Assembly (NCBI GenBank): GCA_004366195.1
Contig: ML214202.1
Span: forward strand, 1 to 6,240
Length of the DNA stretch: 6,240 nucleotides
Source: Actinomycetota bacterium
Lineage (GTDB): Bacteria; Actinomycetota; UBA4738; HRBIN12
Reading direction: 5' to 3'
Shown: one piece after another, positions 5,349-6,240 of the stretch
Numbering within the stretch: position 1 is the first letter of the stretch
Layout of the letters: each line of letters opens with the position of its first letter
The notes under the pieces: model-generated
The model's database searches: none
Told to the model about the DNA's origin: nothing
Seen by the model: the letters and a program-made list of their open reading frames with translations, nothing else
Translations under genes and position numbers: made by a program

Positions 5349-6240
5349 CTACCGCCGCTCCTGGAAGCGCCGCTCGGCGAGCTCGATCGTGCGAAGGAGC
5401 TCCCCCCGGGGGCCGGGTTCCCCCTCCAGCGGGACCGCGCGGTTGTCCATGAAGACGACCTCCGCCCCTCGCCGGAGCGCCAGGTCGCAGGCCACGTCCA
5501 CCGCCGCCGCCTTCAGCTCGGTGAGGAGCACGTCGTACCTGGGCGCAGCCTCCATCTCCTCGGCCAGCCCGGCTCGATCCGCCAGGCGGGCGCTCCACCC
5601 CACCACGCGACACCCGTACGCCGTCTCCAGGTGCTCCGCCTGTGCCCGGGCGACCCGGAACGGCGCCGTGGTGGCCAGGAACACGTCTCGCCCTCGGATG
5701 TCGCTCAGCGGCAGCGGCTCGAACCCCGTTGCGACGAACCGGGCATCGTCGCGCAGCCGCCGAACGTGGGATCTGAGGGTGGAGAGGTGCTCGTGCCCGG
5801 TCGGGCCGTGCGCCATCGTAACAACCACCAGGTCCGATAGCAACAGGCGGAGCGGTCCCAGGTAGCCGGCCACGTACTCGGGGTTCACGGACGCCGGGAC
5901 GACGAGCACCCCCGCGTCCCAGGGCACCGGCGGCATCGAGGACCCGCTCCCCTCCAGGACGACGAGGCCCGCCCCCAGGGCGACGGCGAGCTCCGCCGCC
6001 GGCCGTACGCTCGAGACGTACGGGGCGCCGGCGAGCCCTCCGCCGGCCCGCCGCGCCCCGATGGTGGTGACCCCGGTGGTTACGGCGTCCTCCAGGTAGT
6101 CCGAGGCGGCGTGCTCGCCGGCCCGCACCAGGTCCCGCAGCCGCTCGAGGGTGACGGAGCCCGCCGGCGCGACCTGGGGCTCCGGCGGGCCGCCGCGCCC
6201 CATGGCCACCACCACCGGGTTCCGGCCCGCGGCCGCCGCG
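5349..6240 (-). CDS. cpgS: Cyclic 2,3-diphosphoglycerate synthetase (N-terminus cut by window end)
   Basis: The C-terminal portion, about 297 codons, of a cDPG synthetase. It uses ATP to close 2,3-diphosphoglycerate into its cyclic diphosphate anhydride. The frame is open to base 6240 with no stop, and the in-window GTG/ATG codons around 6202-6215 lie within the conserved sequence RNPVVVAMGRGGPPEP. That segment normally follows the P-loop region, so the real start is outside the window; the family is about 430-460 residues. Typical stretches are GEHAASDYLEDAVTTGVTTI, then RRAGGGLAG, AAELAVALGAGLVVLEGSGSSMPPV, ELKAAAVDVACDLALRRGAE and VVFMDNRAVPLEGE near the end. The protein appears soluble. 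It lies 3 bases upstream of 2-phosphoglycerate kinase, its pathway partner. The P-loop itself is not visible here. A related GTPase-like role (COG2403 was first labelled predicted GTPase) is the alternative, but the kinase neighbour argues for cDPG synthesis. Confidence 0.9.
   Translation of the reverse strand, partial: AAAAGRNPVVVAMGRGGPPEPQVAPAGSVTLERLRDLVRAGEHAASDYLEDAVTTGVTTIGARRAGGGLAGAPYVSSVRPAAELAVALGAGLVVLEGSGSSMPPVPWDAGVLVVPASVNPEYVAGYLGPLRLLLSDLVVVTMAHGPTGHEHLSTLRSHVRRLRDDARFVATGFEPLPLSDIRGRDVFLATTAPFRVARAQAEHLETAYGCRVVGWSARLADRAGLAEEMEAAPRYDVLLTELKAAAVDVACDLALRRGAEVVFMDNRAVPLEGEPGPRGELLRTIELAERRFQERR

Noticed and set aside
3115..5840. Two further long plus-strand open frames (3115-4509 and 4446-5840)
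   Set aside because: They run opposite the transaldolase, kinase and synthetase genes, cross gene boundaries, and have low-complexity Arg/His/Pro-rich translations without motifs.
5349..6215. In-window start (GTG 6215 or ATG 6203) for the cDPG synthetase
   Set aside because: The frame is open to the window edge and the residues around these codons are conserved core sequence, so the gene is longer and only truncated by the window.

Overview
This is a GC-rich bacterial window in which every supportable gene lies on the minus strand, so transcription runs from high to low coordinates. The rho-rpmE-DUF1385 order, a Rho with a long low-complexity insertion behind its N-terminal domain, a DivIVA-domain coiled-coil protein and the base composition together suggest an Actinomycetota-like lineage (for example Thermoleophilia or Rubrobacteria-type) or a related high-GC phylum such as Chloroflexota. 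The sequence alone does not settle the taxon.

Layout in transcription order: (1) 6240-5349, the C-terminal part of cyclic 2,3-diphosphoglycerate synthetase, cut by the window edge; (2) 5345-4392, 2-phosphoglycerate kinase with an ATP-cone-like N-terminus; (3) 4395-3733, a short (TalC/FSA-size) transaldolase; (4) 3728-2088, transcription terminator Rho; (5) 2064-1855, zinc-ribbon ribosomal protein bL31; (6) 1840-899, a DUF1385/YqhQ-type membrane protein. These six genes are separated by 23 bases or fewer, and one pair overlaps by 4 bases, so they look like one operon. A 136-base gap follows, with a weak terminator-like inverted repeat and a possible promoter. Then (7) at 762-1 comes a DivIVA-domain coiled-coil protein whose C-terminus is cut by the window start.

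The first two genes make a complete two-step route from the glycolytic intermediate 2-phosphoglycerate to 2,3-diphosphoglycerate and then cyclic 2,3-diphosphoglycerate (cDPG), a compound best known from thermophilic methanogens. Here the pair sits tightly upstream of a pentose-phosphate enzyme and of rho and rpmE. This is the most interesting point in the window: an archaeal-type compatible-solute or phosphate-storage pathway apparently co-transcribed with core gene-expression functions in a bacterium. I see no mobile elements, CRISPR arrays, tRNA or rRNA genes. There is no gene-free stretch longer than 136 bases.
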